A DNA stretch of 64,000 bases from Cycloclasticus sp. Lineage in GTDB: Bacteria; Pseudomonadota; Gammaproteobacteria; Methylococcales; Cycloclasticaceae. The stretch is from assembly GCA_040743155.1 (NCBI GenBank), contig JBFLJU010000001.1, positions 2,477,144 to 2,541,143 of the forward strand, read 5' to 3'. Below, piece after piece: positions 45,564-55,000 of the stretch. A program made the translations under genes and the position numbers. The notes beneath the pieces are model-generated. The model was not told the DNA's origin. It worked only from the letters and a program-made list of their open reading frames with translations, and searched no databases. The first letter of the stretch is position 1. The number at the start of each line of letters is the position of its first letter.

Positions 45564-47699
45564 TTAAGAAATACGCTCCCACATACTGAGTTGGCTAAAG
45601 CTGTGTTGGAATTTGCGTTTAGTATCACGAATTACAAAGGGTACGTCGGTTGGGTCATTAATGAGTTTGAAGTGCGTACCTAAGTGCTCTTTTAGCCCAT
45701 CTAATGTTGAAAATGGCTCACCGTCTTTTCGAATACCGCCAAGCCAGTTTTCTTTTGGTGTGAATTCTTCAAGCCATGTGTAGGGTGATGCGATGGCGAG
45801 TACGCCGCCTACGTTAATGCGATGGCGGATATCATCAAGGAAAACGGCCGGTGTGCGCAATCGGTCAATGAGGTTGATTGCTAATACTAAATCGTAATCG
45901 GTAAATTGGGGTTTTAAGTTGGTTGCATCGCCTTGAATAAATTCGATGTTTTGTTGGTTTTTATTAAGCCCCATGCTGGCGAGCTGTTGCTCGTGAAATG
46001 AAACAATTTCACCTTCTTCAATCAGTTCGTAATGAATGTTTCCTTTTTGCTGCATTTGATGTGCGATGCGGATAAAGCGTGCAGAAAAGTCGATACCGGT
46101 GACGGCATCAAAATGTTGTGCGAGTTCAAACGATGCACGACCCACTGCGCAGCCTAAATCGAGCGCGCGTACGGTTGCTTTGTCTTGTAGTTTTTCCATG
46201 CAAAGCCTGACGCAATGCGCCGATAGATCTTCTACATCGAAGTAGGTTGGGCCATAGTGAAAGTGGCAATATTGTGAGACGGCGGTATCGGTTTCGTACA
46301 TAGCAGTTGGTTTTTCCAAGGTTTGATTTGATTCAACATAGCGAAAGCCTGCGTGTTGATAAAAGTGACGTCTAAAGGCGTAACGTGCGTGTTTGGTTGC
46401 TTCATTGCCGGTTGAAATCCAGCAGCCGCCTTTAATTAGGTTGTGTTGCGTGTCAAAGGTGGGTGTTGAGAAATCGTCGTACAGCGGGTGAACTTCAAAA
46501 CCATCGAAGCCGCTGATGGGTGTTTCTGTCCACTGCCAGGCATTGCCGATTAGATCGTGAAATTCGCCAAAAGCAAAGTGATCAACAGGGCAGGCGGATG
46601 CCCAATGTTCAAGATTAATATTGCCGGGTGCGCGATCCCACTCCGGTTGATCTGGAATGTCGTGAAGTTGGTGTAAGTATTGCCATTGCTCTTCACTCGG
46701 TAGGCGAATGGTTTTTCCTTTTTTGTCGCTTAGCCAATTACAAAACGCTTTGGCTTCCAAGTAATTCACTTCCGCTGGCCAGTTCCAAGGCATGTCTTGT
46801 TCGTCTAATAAGGTGCGCAGAACGTATCGGTCGTCTTTTTTTGACCAAAACAACGGGTGCTCAGGTTTTTTATATTGAACCCAATTCCAACCTTCGTCGG
46901 TCCAGAATTTCTTTTGCTGATAGCCGTTGTCTTTAATAAAGCTTAGAAACTCGCCGTTTGAGACGAGGTATTTACTGGCGGAGAAATCGTTGATGTCGAC
47001 AATTTTTTTGCCGTATTCATTATCCCAGCCATAGGTTGAGTGATCTTTGTCTTTGCCTAATTTAATTTGTCCGCTGGCAACGTCCAATAGCTGGTTGCTG
47101 GGTGCGTCCCCGACGTGAGGGCAAACGTCCCAAGTGCTGTGCTGTTGCAAGTGCTGCAATGGCATTTGGCGAATAATCGCTGATGAGGTTTCGATATGAA
47201 TGCGCTGGTGCTCAATGCCCATCAAAATAGGCCAAAACGGGCTTTCCCAAGTAACAGGAAGGTCAAGTGGCATAGTGCTAATAAGTGAATCTACGATGTT
47301 AAGTACGGCCTGTCTGTACTCACGCACTTCGCTAATGCTTGGCCAGTCGTAATTGGACTCATTCAAGTCATCCCAAGACATTTCATCCACACCGATGGCA
47401 AAAATAGATTCAAAACGGGGGTTAACGCGTTTATGAACGAGTGAGGCGAGTGTTAGCTTGTTAACAAAGAAAGCAGAGGTGTGGCCATAATAAAAAACCA
47501 GTGGGTGACGCAGTGATTCGGGCCTTAAATAGAAGGCTTCTTCACTGCTGAGTACTTCGTATAGCTGCTCTTCTAGTTGAAAGGTTTTGTGTAAATAGTC
47601 ACGAATTTCTTCCCTTTTTTGCTCCACAGTGCCGCTGTTAAGCAAAATCGTTTTGGTCACTTTTGGACTGCTGCTTACTTCTTGTGCTAAAGATGACAT
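45564..47699 (-). CDS. ovoA: OvoA: 5-histidylcysteine sulfoxide synthase / ovothiol methyltransferase
   Basis: A 711-residue two-step enzyme that joins cysteine to histidine at C5 using iron and oxygen, then methylates the ring. The DinB-like start (about 20-180) ends with the iron-binding MGIEHQRIHIETSS (His-x3-His-x-Glu). A formylglycine-enzyme-like domain follows (about 200-455, with FHDLIGNAWQWTETP and IKGGCWISTGNEATKHARYA), and the C-terminal methyltransferase domain (about 480-700) has ALDLGCAVGRASFEL. All key segments are present. No ovoB lyase gene is beside it. Confidence 0.95.
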   Translation of the reverse strand: MSSLAQEVSSSPKVTKTILLNSGTVEQKREEIRDYLHKTFQLEEQLYEVLSSEEAFYLRPESLRHPLVFYYGHTSAFFVNKLTLASLVHKRVNPRFESIFAIGVDEMSWDDLNESNYDWPSISEVREYRQAVLNIVDSLISTMPLDLPVTWESPFWPILMGIEHQRIHIETSSAIIRQMPLQHLQQHSTWDVCPHVGDAPSNQLLDVASGQIKLGKDKDHSTYGWDNEYGKKIVDINDFSASKYLVSNGEFLSFIKDNGYQQKKFWTDEGWNWVQYKKPEHPLFWSKKDDRYVLRTLLDEQDMPWNWPAEVNYLEAKAFCNWLSDKKGKTIRLPSEEQWQYLHQLHDIPDQPEWDRAPGNINLEHWASACPVDHFAFGEFHDLIGNAWQWTETPISGFDGFEVHPLYDDFSTPTFDTQHNLIKGGCWISTGNEATKHARYAFRRHFYQHAGFRYVESNQTLEKPTAMYETDTAVSQYCHFHYGPTYFDVEDLSAHCVRLCMEKLQDKATVRALDLGCAVGRASFELAQHFDAVTGIDFSARFIRIAHQMQQKGNIHYELIEEGEIVSFHEQQLASMGLNKNQQNIEFIQGDATNLKPQFTDYDLVLAINLIDRLRTPAVFLDDIRHRINVGGVLAIASPYTWLEEFTPKENWLGGIRKDGEPFSTLDGLKEHLGTHFKLINDPTDVPFVIRDTKRKFQHSFSQLSMWERIS

Positions 47700-47792
47700 C
47701 TTGGGTCCTTTTTATTATGTCGAGTTAGTCTATTACTGACCCGTTTGAAAACAAAGTTATTACACAGAAGATTTGTTTTTTGGTGATTAAAA

Positions 47793-49169
47793 TCAATTAC
47801 CGTATATCACCGTTGGTAGCCAAGTTGCAAGCTTAGGCCACATGGCTAGCATGCCCAATAAGCAGAGCTGGATCAAAATAAAGGGTATAACGCCTTTATA
47901 TATTTGGCTGGTTTTAATAGAGGCTGGCGCAACGCCCCGCAAATAAAACAAGGCAAAACCAAAGGGCGGGGTAAGGAACGAGGTTTGTAGGTTTAGCGCG
48001 ATCATAATGCCAAGCCAGACAGGGCTGATACCCATGGCTAATAGAATGGGTGCAACGATCGGCACGACAACAAAGGTGATTTCTATAAAGTCTAAGACAA
48101 AACCCAATAAAAACATCACCAACATGACCACCAACATGGCACCGAAGACACCGCCGGGTAGGTCAGATAATAATTCTTCAATTAGTTCATCACCGCCAAA
48201 GCCTCTAAAAACCAAGGAAAACAGCGACGCGCCGATGAGGATAAAAAATACCATGCTGGTGACATGCGTGGTGTCTTGCGCGACGGTTTTTAATTGCTGA
48301 AGGCTGAACTGTTTTTTTAGGAAAGCAAGTAAGGTAGCACCCATCGCGCCGACCGATGCCGCCTCTGTTGGGGTGGCGATGCCGCCAATGATGGAACCCA
48401 GTACGGCGATAATTAAAATAAGGGGTGGTAGCAAGCCCTTGGCTACATCTATATAGAGTGAGTTACTGGCCTCTTCAACGGGTAGCGCAGGGCAGGCGGA
48501 TGGTTTAAAAAAGGCAATACCTGCTAGATAAATCAAATAAAGGAGAACGAGAATGATGCCCGGAATAAGAGCGCCTGCAAACAAGTCGCCAACGGATACC
48601 GTTTCTGGCGAAAAGATTCCCATGTCCAGCTGAGCTTGTTGATAGGCCGATGAAATTACATCGCCGAGCAGTACTAGAACGATAGAGGGGGGGATAATTT
48701 GTCCAAGCGTGCCAGAGGCGCAAATGGTGCCGCAAGCAAGTGCAGGGTCATACTGACGTTTCAACATGGTGGGTAACGACAATAGGCCCATGGTGACGAC
48801 GGTTGCGCCGACGATACCGGTGCTGGCGGCCATTAACATGCCCACCAAAACGACTGAAAAACCTAAGCCACCGGGCAGGGTGCCAAACAGTTTAGACATG
48901 TTTTCAAGCAAACTTTCGGCCACTTTAGATTTTTCTAGCATCACACCCATGAAGACAAACAGTGGCACGGCGACCAAGGTGTCGTTTTCTATAATGCCAA
49001 AAAGTCGATTGGGCAGGGCCTCTAAAAAGGCCGAGTCGAAGGTGCCAAAATAGTCGCCAGCAAAGGCAAACGCTAAGGCGGTGCCCGCTAAGCTAATGGC
49101 GACAGGGTAGCCCATCAATAAAACGATGAATACCGCGCCAAACATCCATAAAGCGATACTACCGTCCAT
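47793..49169 (-). CDS. dctM: TRAP transporter large permease
   Basis: A 458-residue inner-membrane protein with about twelve hydrophobic segments, the main channel of a sodium-driven TRAP carrier for organic acids. DctM-family phrases are visible: MGYPVAISLAGTALAFAFAG near residue 20, PLFVFMGVMLEKSKVAESLL, GTLGQIIPPSIVLVLLGDVI and GGIATPTEAASVGAMGATLL. It overlaps dctQ by 11 bases and precedes ovoA by 93 bases. The matching binding protein is not adjacent. Confidence 0.95.
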   Translation of the reverse strand: MDGSIALWMFGAVFIVLLMGYPVAISLAGTALAFAFAGDYFGTFDSAFLEALPNRLFGIIENDTLVAVPLFVFMGVMLEKSKVAESLLENMSKLFGTLPGGLGFSVVLVGMLMAASTGIVGATVVTMGLLSLPTMLKRQYDPALACGTICASGTLGQIIPPSIVLVLLGDVISSAYQQAQLDMGIFSPETVSVGDLFAGALIPGIILVLLYLIYLAGIAFFKPSACPALPVEEASNSLYIDVAKGLLPPLILIIAVLGSIIGGIATPTEAASVGAMGATLLAFLKKQFSLQQLKTVAQDTTHVTSMVFFILIGASLFSLVFRGFGGDELIEELLSDLPGGVFGAMLVVMLVMFLLGFVLDFIEITFVVVPIVAPILLAMGISPVWLGIMIALNLQTSFLTPPFGFALFYLRGVAPASIKTSQIYKGVIPFILIQLCLLGMLAMWPKLATWLPTVIYGN

Positions 49170-49671
49170 GCTGCTGCCCGCTAAGTACGTTAATAGATTT
49201 CAGCGCTTCGGAGAGGCCTTGGAAAAACAGCAAAATGGCCATTAGCGGAATGAGTGATTTAAGTAAAAAAACACCATCAATGCCGCCGGCTTCTCTTGAG
49301 CCTTCATAGTAAGACCAAGAAGCAGAGACATAATCCCAACTGATATAAAAAATGAAGATGCAAACGGGGAGTAACAAAAAGATCGAGCCGATTAAATTAA
49401 CAATGGCTTGGCCTTTAGCGCCCCAACGTTGGTACAAAATATCCACGCGAACGTGTCCGTTTGTTTTAAGGGTGTGTGCAATGGCCAGCATAAAAACAAG
49501 GCCATGCATGTAAGTGATCGACTCCTGCACGGCGATGTTGCCGATATTAAAGCCGTAACGCAACACAACAATACAAAACATCGTGACCACCATAAGCGCG
49601 ACCAACCAAGACACGAGGGTTGAAATAGCTTGGTTAGTGGCATCTATAAGGCCAATTAACTTCTTGAGCAT
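49159..49671 (-). CDS. dctQ: TRAP transporter small permease
   Basis: A 170-residue four-segment membrane protein of the DctQ family, the partner of the large permease. The pattern LIGLIDATNQAISTLVSWLV, VQESITYMHGLVFMLAIAHT (with HVRVDILYQRWGAKGQAIVN just after), LFLLPVCIFIFYISW and a final helix is characteristic. It begins the dctQ-dctM pair and overlaps dctM by 11 bases. The substrate is unknown; DctP at 30583-31671 is a possible partner in trans. Confidence 0.93.
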   Translation of the reverse strand: MLKKLIGLIDATNQAISTLVSWLVALMVVTMFCIVVLRYGFNIGNIAVQESITYMHGLVFMLAIAHTLKTNGHVRVDILYQRWGAKGQAIVNLIGSIFLLLPVCIFIFYISWDYVSASWSYYEGSREAGGIDGVFLLKSLIPLMAILLFFQGLSEALKSINVLSGQQHGR

Positions 49672-49916
49672 GTGACTTGGTTTTTAGAAAGACCGCGATA
49701 TATTACAACGTGTTGTTAAACGAATACAGGCTTGCCGCTTAGTATTGTTGAATACAAAAAAGAGTGTGTTGCAAACGGCTTGTTGCGAGAAGCTATGCCG
49801 ATTCGGAAAATTCTAGTCTCAGGGGTTAGAAACAGAGCAATAAACGGTGTTGTAAGGTGATTGATTTATTCGCGACTCATAGGCAAGAATGAAGCCGAGA
49901 CAGTGCTGGAGGAGTT

Positions 49917-50861
49917 TTACTCTAAGCGGTAATTGTCGGGGAGTTCACGTCGGGCCATTAAAATACGCTTCATGGCATCGGGGTCCTTAAGGTGCGTCAT
50001 TTCACCTTCTTTTGGGAAGTGCACATCGCGTAACCTTGATAACCAAAAGCGAAAGGCAGCGGCGCGTATGACGATCGGCCAATGGGTAATTTCGCTTTCA
50101 GTCAGTGGTCGAACGGCTCTATAGGCCGAGATAAAAGCCTCGAAGCGTTCTTCGTCTAATTGACCGTCAGACGTGGCGCACCAGTCATTCACGGCAACGG
50201 CGATATCGTAAGTAAAATAGTCGTTGCAAGCATAATAAAAATCAATAATGCCAGATAATTTATCGCCAGAAAACAAGGCGTTATCGCGGAATAAGTCGGC
50301 ATGGATGACGCTTTTAGGTAAATCTAACGCATTGTATTGAGCCTGAAACGCCAGTTCGTCGCGGATAAGCTCAGCGCAGTCGGCGTTAATCAGAGGTATT
50401 AACAGTTCGGCGGCTTGCTGACGCCAATTCGCGCCGCGACTATTGTCACGATGAATGTCGAGTTTTAAGCTGGCTAGGTGGAGCTTTGCCATCGCTTGGC
50501 CGATGACAGCGCACTGCGTTGGGTTCGGTGATTCAACGTCACTACCGGCTAGTTTTTCTACAAGAGCGGCAGGTTTGCCATTTAAGGTTGATAGGTAAGC
50601 GCCGTCATTATTGCGAATCGGTTGGGCGCTTGGTACGCCATTGGCGGACACAAAGGCCATAACGGTTAAGAAGTAGGGTAGTTCTTCTGCTTTTAACTCT
50701 TCAAAAAGCGTTAATACGTATTCACCGGAGGTGGTGGTGACAAAATAATTGGTGTTTTCAATGCCCGAGCTGATACCTTGAAAATCAACCAGTTCACCTA
50801 ATGAGTAGCTCTTTAAATGAGCAACCAGTTGGGTGCGCCCAACAAGCGTATAAACAGACAT
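49917..50861 (-). CDS. thrB: homoserine kinase, type II
   Basis: Phosphorylates homoserine for threonine synthesis. The 314-residue protein is the aminoglycoside-phosphotransferase-fold ThrB found in pseudomonads and relatives. FQGISSGIENTNYFVTTTSG opens the nucleotide site, and the catalytic loop is VIHADLFRDNALF with the metal-binding GIIDFYYACND. The DUF2782 gene is 21 bases upstream on the same strand, and the two pair up in many gammaproteobacteria. Confidence 0.94.
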   Translation of the reverse strand: MSVYTLVGRTQLVAHLKSYSLGELVDFQGISSGIENTNYFVTTTSGEYVLTLFEELKAEELPYFLTVMAFVSANGVPSAQPIRNNDGAYLSTLNGKPAALVEKLAGSDVESPNPTQCAVIGQAMAKLHLASLKLDIHRDNSRGANWRQQAAELLIPLINADCAELIRDELAFQAQYNALDLPKSVIHADLFRDNALFSGDKLSGIIDFYYACNDYFTYDIAVAVNDWCATSDGQLDEERFEAFISAYRAVRPLTESEITHWPIVIRAAAFRFWLSRLRDVHFPKEGEMTHLKDPDAMKRILMARRELPDNYRLE

Positions 50862-50882
50862 TAACTGAAAGCCGTACGATAC

Positions 50883-51224
50883 TTACCAGCTAAACAGTAA
50901 CCATTGAGGGATGTTCATGCCCTTCTCAAGTTCTGATCGACGTGTTTCTAAATTGCCATCACCATCGGTGTCGACCATGTAGTAAGCGGGTGCATTTTTT
51001 GGTGAAATTTTAATCATGTAGACATTACCGTTAACGCTATATTCGGTAATGGTTTTTGTTTTTTTGCGGGTAATCGTAATGTCGGGTGACATGTTTTCAC
51101 CGCTAACGATTTGAGAAGGTAGCTCAGGGGGCTCAGGGACAATGGCTGGTTTAATGTCTTCTGCCGCAGAATTCGATGTATACATAAAAAGTAAAGTTAG
51201 AATAACGGGTAATAGGCGGCGCAT
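50883..51224 (-). CDS. DUF2782 exported protein
   Basis: A small exported protein of 113 residues: signal peptide to about residue 20 (ending NSAA), then a linker and the conserved DUF2782 core, PDITITRKKTKTITEYSVNG and IKISPKNAPAYYMVDTDGDG. Function unknown. It is commonly found between polA and thrB in gammaproteobacteria, as here. It shares a transcript with thrB. Confidence 0.88.
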   Translation of the reverse strand: MRRLLPVILTLLFMYTSNSAAEDIKPAIVPEPPELPSQIVSGENMSPDITITRKKTKTITEYSVNGNVYMIKISPKNAPAYYMVDTDGDGNLETRRSELEKGMNIPQWLLFSW

Positions 51225-51317
51225 GTTTTTTCCTTTGAGCTAGAGTGCAGGTTACGTCCTAATTATGCCACTATCTGTTGAGTTTTGCACAATTTGGCGT
51301 GGTTGTTATGGCTGGCG

Positions 51318-51995
51318 TTAGAGTTCAAGCAATACTTCCTCTTCTTCGGCAGAAGGTGCAAACCCCCGTTGTTCGTAGAAGTCAAAAATAGCGGTTAAAA
51401 CTTCATCCGGTGTTTCGCAAATTTGAAAGAGCTCAAGATCTTCCGTTTTGATGGTTCCAGCGTCTAGCAAGGTCGTTGAAAACCAATCAATTAAACCACT
51501 CCAAAAGTCCTTGTTGACCAGAATGATGGGGATTTTTCGTGATTTACCCGTTTGAATTAGGGTCAGAATTTCAGCTAGCTCGTCTAATGTGCCAAAGCCG
51601 CCGGGTAATACGATGTAGGCGGTGGCATATTTAACGAACATGACTTTGCGCGCAAAAAAGTGCCTAAAGTTTAGGCTGACGTCTTGATAGGGGTTAGCTT
51701 GTTGCTCATGCGGTAATTGAATATTTAAGCCGATACTCGAAGAGGAGCCTTTGAATGCGCCTTTATTGGCTGCTTCCATGATGCCGGGGCCGCCGCCACT
51801 GATGACGGAAAATCCGGCATTCGATAATGCCAGAGATATAGCTTCGGCGCGTTGATAGTCGGGATGGTCGTCTTTAAGTCGGGCGGAGCCATAGACGCTC
51901 ACAGCAGGCCTGATGTGTGAGAGTTGTTCGAAACCATCTACAAACTCGGCAATAATCTGAAATATTTTCCACGCTTCACGTTTTTGCTTATTCAT
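51318..51995 (-). CDS. LOG-family protein (TIGR00730)
   Basis: A 225-residue lysine-decarboxylase-like Rossmann protein, start at 51995 chosen because a GAGGG site precedes it and the longer frame adds only unlikely residues. Motifs are VYGSARLKDDHPDY, VISGGGPGIMEAANKGAF and VLPGGFGTLDELAEILTLIQ (the PGGxGTxxE signature). Such enzymes are cytokinin-activating phosphoribohydrolases in plants; most bacterial members cleave nucleoside monophosphates or are uncharacterised. It is divergent from polA. Confidence 0.9.
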   Translation of the reverse strand: MNKQKREAWKIFQIIAEFVDGFEQLSHIRPAVSVYGSARLKDDHPDYQRAEAISLALSNAGFSVISGGGPGIMEAANKGAFKGSSSSIGLNIQLPHEQQANPYQDVSLNFRHFFARKVMFVKYATAYIVLPGGFGTLDELAEILTLIQTGKSRKIPIILVNKDFWSGLIDWFSTTLLDAGTIKTEDLELFQICETPDEVLTAIFDFYEQRGFAPSAEEEEVLLEL

Positions 51996-52100
51996 CTGAC
52001 GCCCTCGTTTTTCATAACATGATGACTTATAGCCACAAGGCATAAGTCTCATTGAACCAAAAGAAAATTACTTTTGGCTAATTCGGCTTTATACAGACAG

Positions 52101-52106
52101 TATAAT
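52101..52106 (+). promoter_or_regulatory. -10 box of the polA promoter
   Basis: A perfect TATAAT at 52101-52106 lies 30 bases before the ATG at 52137. It implies a transcript start near 52112 and a leader of about 25 bases, and rules out the longer polA frame. No clear -35 hexamer is seen at the usual distance. Confidence 0.55.
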
Positions 52107-52136
52107 CGGCAATATAAAAATTATTGGATACTTTTG

Positions 52137-54866
52137 ATGACTGAAAAAACGCTGGTGCTAGTTGATGGCTCTTCTTACTTGTTTCGTGCGTACCACGCAT
52201 TGCCGCTGCTGACCAATTCAAAAGGCGAATACACCAATGCTATTTTGGGTGTCACGAATATGCTGAAAAAGCTGGTGGCCACTTATCCAGAGGCTTATTT
52301 AGGCGTGATATTCGACGCGCCGGGCAAGACATTTCGTAACGATATGTACCCAGAATACAAGGCGAATAGAGCGTCCATGCCAGAAGAGTTGCGAGAGCAA
52401 ATAAAGCCTTTGCATGAATTGATAAAAGCGATGGGCTTGCCGCTTGTGATGGAGTCTGGTGTTGAGGCGGATGACGTGATTGGCACGCTCGCCAAGCAAG
52501 CTGAAGCAGCAGGACTTAAGGTGGTTATTTCTACCGGCGATAAAGACATCGCGCAAATGGTGACAGATAATATTTCATTGATTAATACGATGAATAATCA
52601 GTGGCTAGATATTGAGGGTGTAAAAGAAAAATTTGGCGTGCTTCCTGAGCAAATCATTGATTATTTAGCGTTAATGGGCGATACCTCTGACAATATTCCG
52701 GGCGTGCCAAAGGTGGGGCCTAAAACGGCAGCAAAATGGTTGAATAAATACGGCTCACTGGATGAATTAATAGCCTGTGCTGACGAGGTGAAGGGCAAGG
52801 TTGGTGAAAGCCTGCGCGAGCATCTTGATGCTATTCCCTTGTCAAAGCAGTTGGTGACGATTAAATGCGATGTGCCATTAAATGAAGCGCCAACTGACTT
52901 GCTTCGAGTCGACGTTAATGCAGAGGTTTTGCGCGACATGGTGAGTCATTTTGAGTTTAATTCGTGGTTGAAGCAACTGGGCGCAGGAACTGTCACAGCC
53001 ACGGCGGCTAACACGATGCCGCAAGAAGCAGATGACGACCCGCTGCCGCCAGCAGTGGAATTAAAGGTCGATACGGTTCTTGATGAGGCGAGTTTTAACG
53101 GTTGGTTAGAGAAGTTGTCTAACGCACCTTTGTTTGCCTTTGATACGGAAACGACCGACTTGGATTACACCAAAGCACTGATTGTGGGTGTTTCCTTTGC
53201 CGTTGAAGCGGGGCACGCGGCATACGTGCCGTTAGCGCATACCTATCCGGGCGCGCCAGAACAGCTCTCTAGGCAATGGGTTTTAGATCAATTGAAACCG
53301 CTGCTGGAATCTGAAACCACGCATAAAGTCGGTCAAAATCTTAAATATGATGCGAACGTGCTGGCAAATCACGATATTCGCTTGGCTGGGATTCAGCACG
53401 ATACGATGCTTCAGTCATACGTTTTAAATAGCACGGCAACGCGACACAATATGGATGCGCTAGCAGAGAAATATTTAGGCCAGCAGACCATTCATTACGA
53501 AGACGTGGCGGGTAAAGGTGCAAAGCAAATTTGCTTTGATCAAGTGCCGGTTGAAATAGCAGCTCCCTATGCCGCTGAAGATGCAGACATTACATTACGT
53601 TTGCACCAGCAGCTTTTCTCTAAGTTAGAAAAAACTGAGGCGCTAGAAAAGGTTTATCAGACGATAGAAATGCCGTTAGTGCCGGTGTTGGCAAGAATGG
53701 AGCAAAGCGGTGTGTTGGTGGATGAGCAGATGTTGCTTCAGCAAAGTGCTGAGTTAGCATCGAAGACCAAAATACTCGAAACGCAGGCGCACGATGTTGC
53801 TGGTCAACCGTTTAATTTGGGTTCGCCAAAGCAAATACAAGAAATTTTGTACGACAAATTAGGCTTGCCGGTTCTAAAAAAGACACCGAAAGGTCAGCCA
53901 TCAACCGCTGAAAGTGTATTGCAGGATTTGGCGTTGGACTTTCCATTGCCGCGGTTGATTCTTGAGCACCGTAGTCTCAGTAAGTTACGCTCGACCTATA
54001 CCGACAAGTTGCCCAAGCAAATTAACCCGGTAACGGGTCGTGTACATACGTCGTATCACCAAGCCGTTGCCGCGACGGGCCGCTTGTCTTCGTCTGATCC
54101 AAACTTGCAAAATATTCCTGTGCGCAGTGAGGAGGGACGACGAATTCGCCAAGCCTTTATCGCTGATCAGGGTTATACCGTATTGGCGGCCGATTATTCG
54201 CAAATTGAATTGCGAATTATGGCGCATTTGTCACAAGATGCCGGGCTGTTGCAAGCTTTTAAAGAAGGCTTGGATGTTCACAAGGCCACCGCATCGGAAG
54301 TATTTGGCGTGCCGCTCGATCAAGTCGAAACGCACCAGCGCCGCTCTGCCAAGGCGATCAACTTTGGTTTGATCTATGGCATGTCGGCGTTCGGTTTGGC
54401 TAAGCAGCTAGATATTGACCGTGGTGCTGCACAGGGTTATATCAATTTATATTTTGATCGCTACCCAGGCGTAAAAAGCTATATGGATGAGACGAGGGAG
54501 TTGGCGCGTGAGCAAGGTTATGTTGAAACCTTATTTGGTCGGCGCTTATATTTACCCGACATTAATGCGAAAAATGGTCAACGTAGGCAATATGCTGAAA
54601 GAACGGCGATTAATGCGCCGATGCAAGGTACCGCGGCAGATATTATTAAATTAGCCATGTTGTTGGTTGATGATTGGTTGCAAGTGGATCAGCCGCCGGT
54701 ACGGATGGTGATGCAGGTGCACGATGAATTGGTGTTTGAAGTTGAAAACAGTTATTTGGAGCGGGCTAGCGATATTATTCGGCAAAAAATGAGCGAGGCG
54801 GCTGCGCTGGATGTGCCGCTAGTTGTCGACGTGGGTACTGGGAAGAACTGGGATGAGGCCCACTAG
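52137..54866 (+). CDS. polA: DNA polymerase I
   Basis: Three-domain repair and Okazaki-fragment enzyme of 909 residues. The 5'-nuclease is at about 1-290 (VDGSSYLFRAYHALP, EADDVIGTLA), and the proofreading exonuclease is at about 325-510 (FDTETTDLDY, KYDANVL, AAEDADIT). The polymerase is at about 515-909 (motif A DYSQIELRIMAHLS, motif B RRSAKAINFGLIYG, motif C QVHDELVFEVE). All catalytic residues are present, so proofreading should work. The start at 52137 lies downstream of the -10 box; an upstream frame is not used. The candidate small RNA follows. Confidence 0.98.
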   Translation: MTEKTLVLVDGSSYLFRAYHALPLLTNSKGEYTNAILGVTNMLKKLVATYPEAYLGVIFDAPGKTFRNDMYPEYKANRASMPEELREQIKPLHELIKAMGLPLVMESGVEADDVIGTLAKQAEAAGLKVVISTGDKDIAQMVTDNISLINTMNNQWLDIEGVKEKFGVLPEQIIDYLALMGDTSDNIPGVPKVGPKTAAKWLNKYGSLDELIACADEVKGKVGESLREHLDAIPLSKQLVTIKCDVPLNEAPTDLLRVDVNAEVLRDMVSHFEFNSWLKQLGAGTVTATAANTMPQEADDDPLPPAVELKVDTVLDEASFNGWLEKLSNAPLFAFDTETTDLDYTKALIVGVSFAVEAGHAAYVPLAHTYPGAPEQLSRQWVLDQLKPLLESETTHKVGQNLKYDANVLANHDIRLAGIQHDTMLQSYVLNSTATRHNMDALAEKYLGQQTIHYEDVAGKGAKQICFDQVPVEIAAPYAAEDADITLRLHQQLFSKLEKTEALEKVYQTIEMPLVPVLARMEQSGVLVDEQMLLQQSAELASKTKILETQAHDVAGQPFNLGSPKQIQEILYDKLGLPVLKKTPKGQPSTAESVLQDLALDFPLPRLILEHRSLSKLRSTYTDKLPKQINPVTGRVHTSYHQAVAATGRLSSSDPNLQNIPVRSEEGRRIRQAFIADQGYTVLAADYSQIELRIMAHLSQDAGLLQAFKEGLDVHKATASEVFGVPLDQVETHQRRSAKAINFGLIYGMSAFGLAKQLDIDRGAAQGYINLYFDRYPGVKSYMDETRELAREQGYVETLFGRRLYLPDINAKNGQRRQYAERTAINAPMQGTAADIIKLAMLLVDDWLQVDQPPVRMVMQVHDELVFEVENSYLERASDIIRQKMSEAAALDVPLVVDVGTGKNWDEAH

Positions 54867-54968
54867 ATAAAACATAGCGTTGGGAAAACAAGTGCTTTTA
54901 CGTGGTAGTAAAGTGGGTGGATAGAAATAAAGGTTTTGTTGAGCTAAAAGCAGTAAAAAATAAAAAGT

Positions 54969-54995
54969 GAACTTTTTGAGAAAGATTTAGTCAAA
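54969..54995 (+). promoter_or_regulatory. sigma-E/AlgU-type promoter before the small RNA
   Basis: GAACTT (54969-54974), a 16-base spacer and TCAAA (54991-54995). This is the consensus and spacing of extracytoplasmic-stress sigma factors (RpoE, AlgU). A start near 55001 would place the first base about six bases after the -10 box. Confidence 0.8.
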
Positions 54996-55000
54996 CAGCC

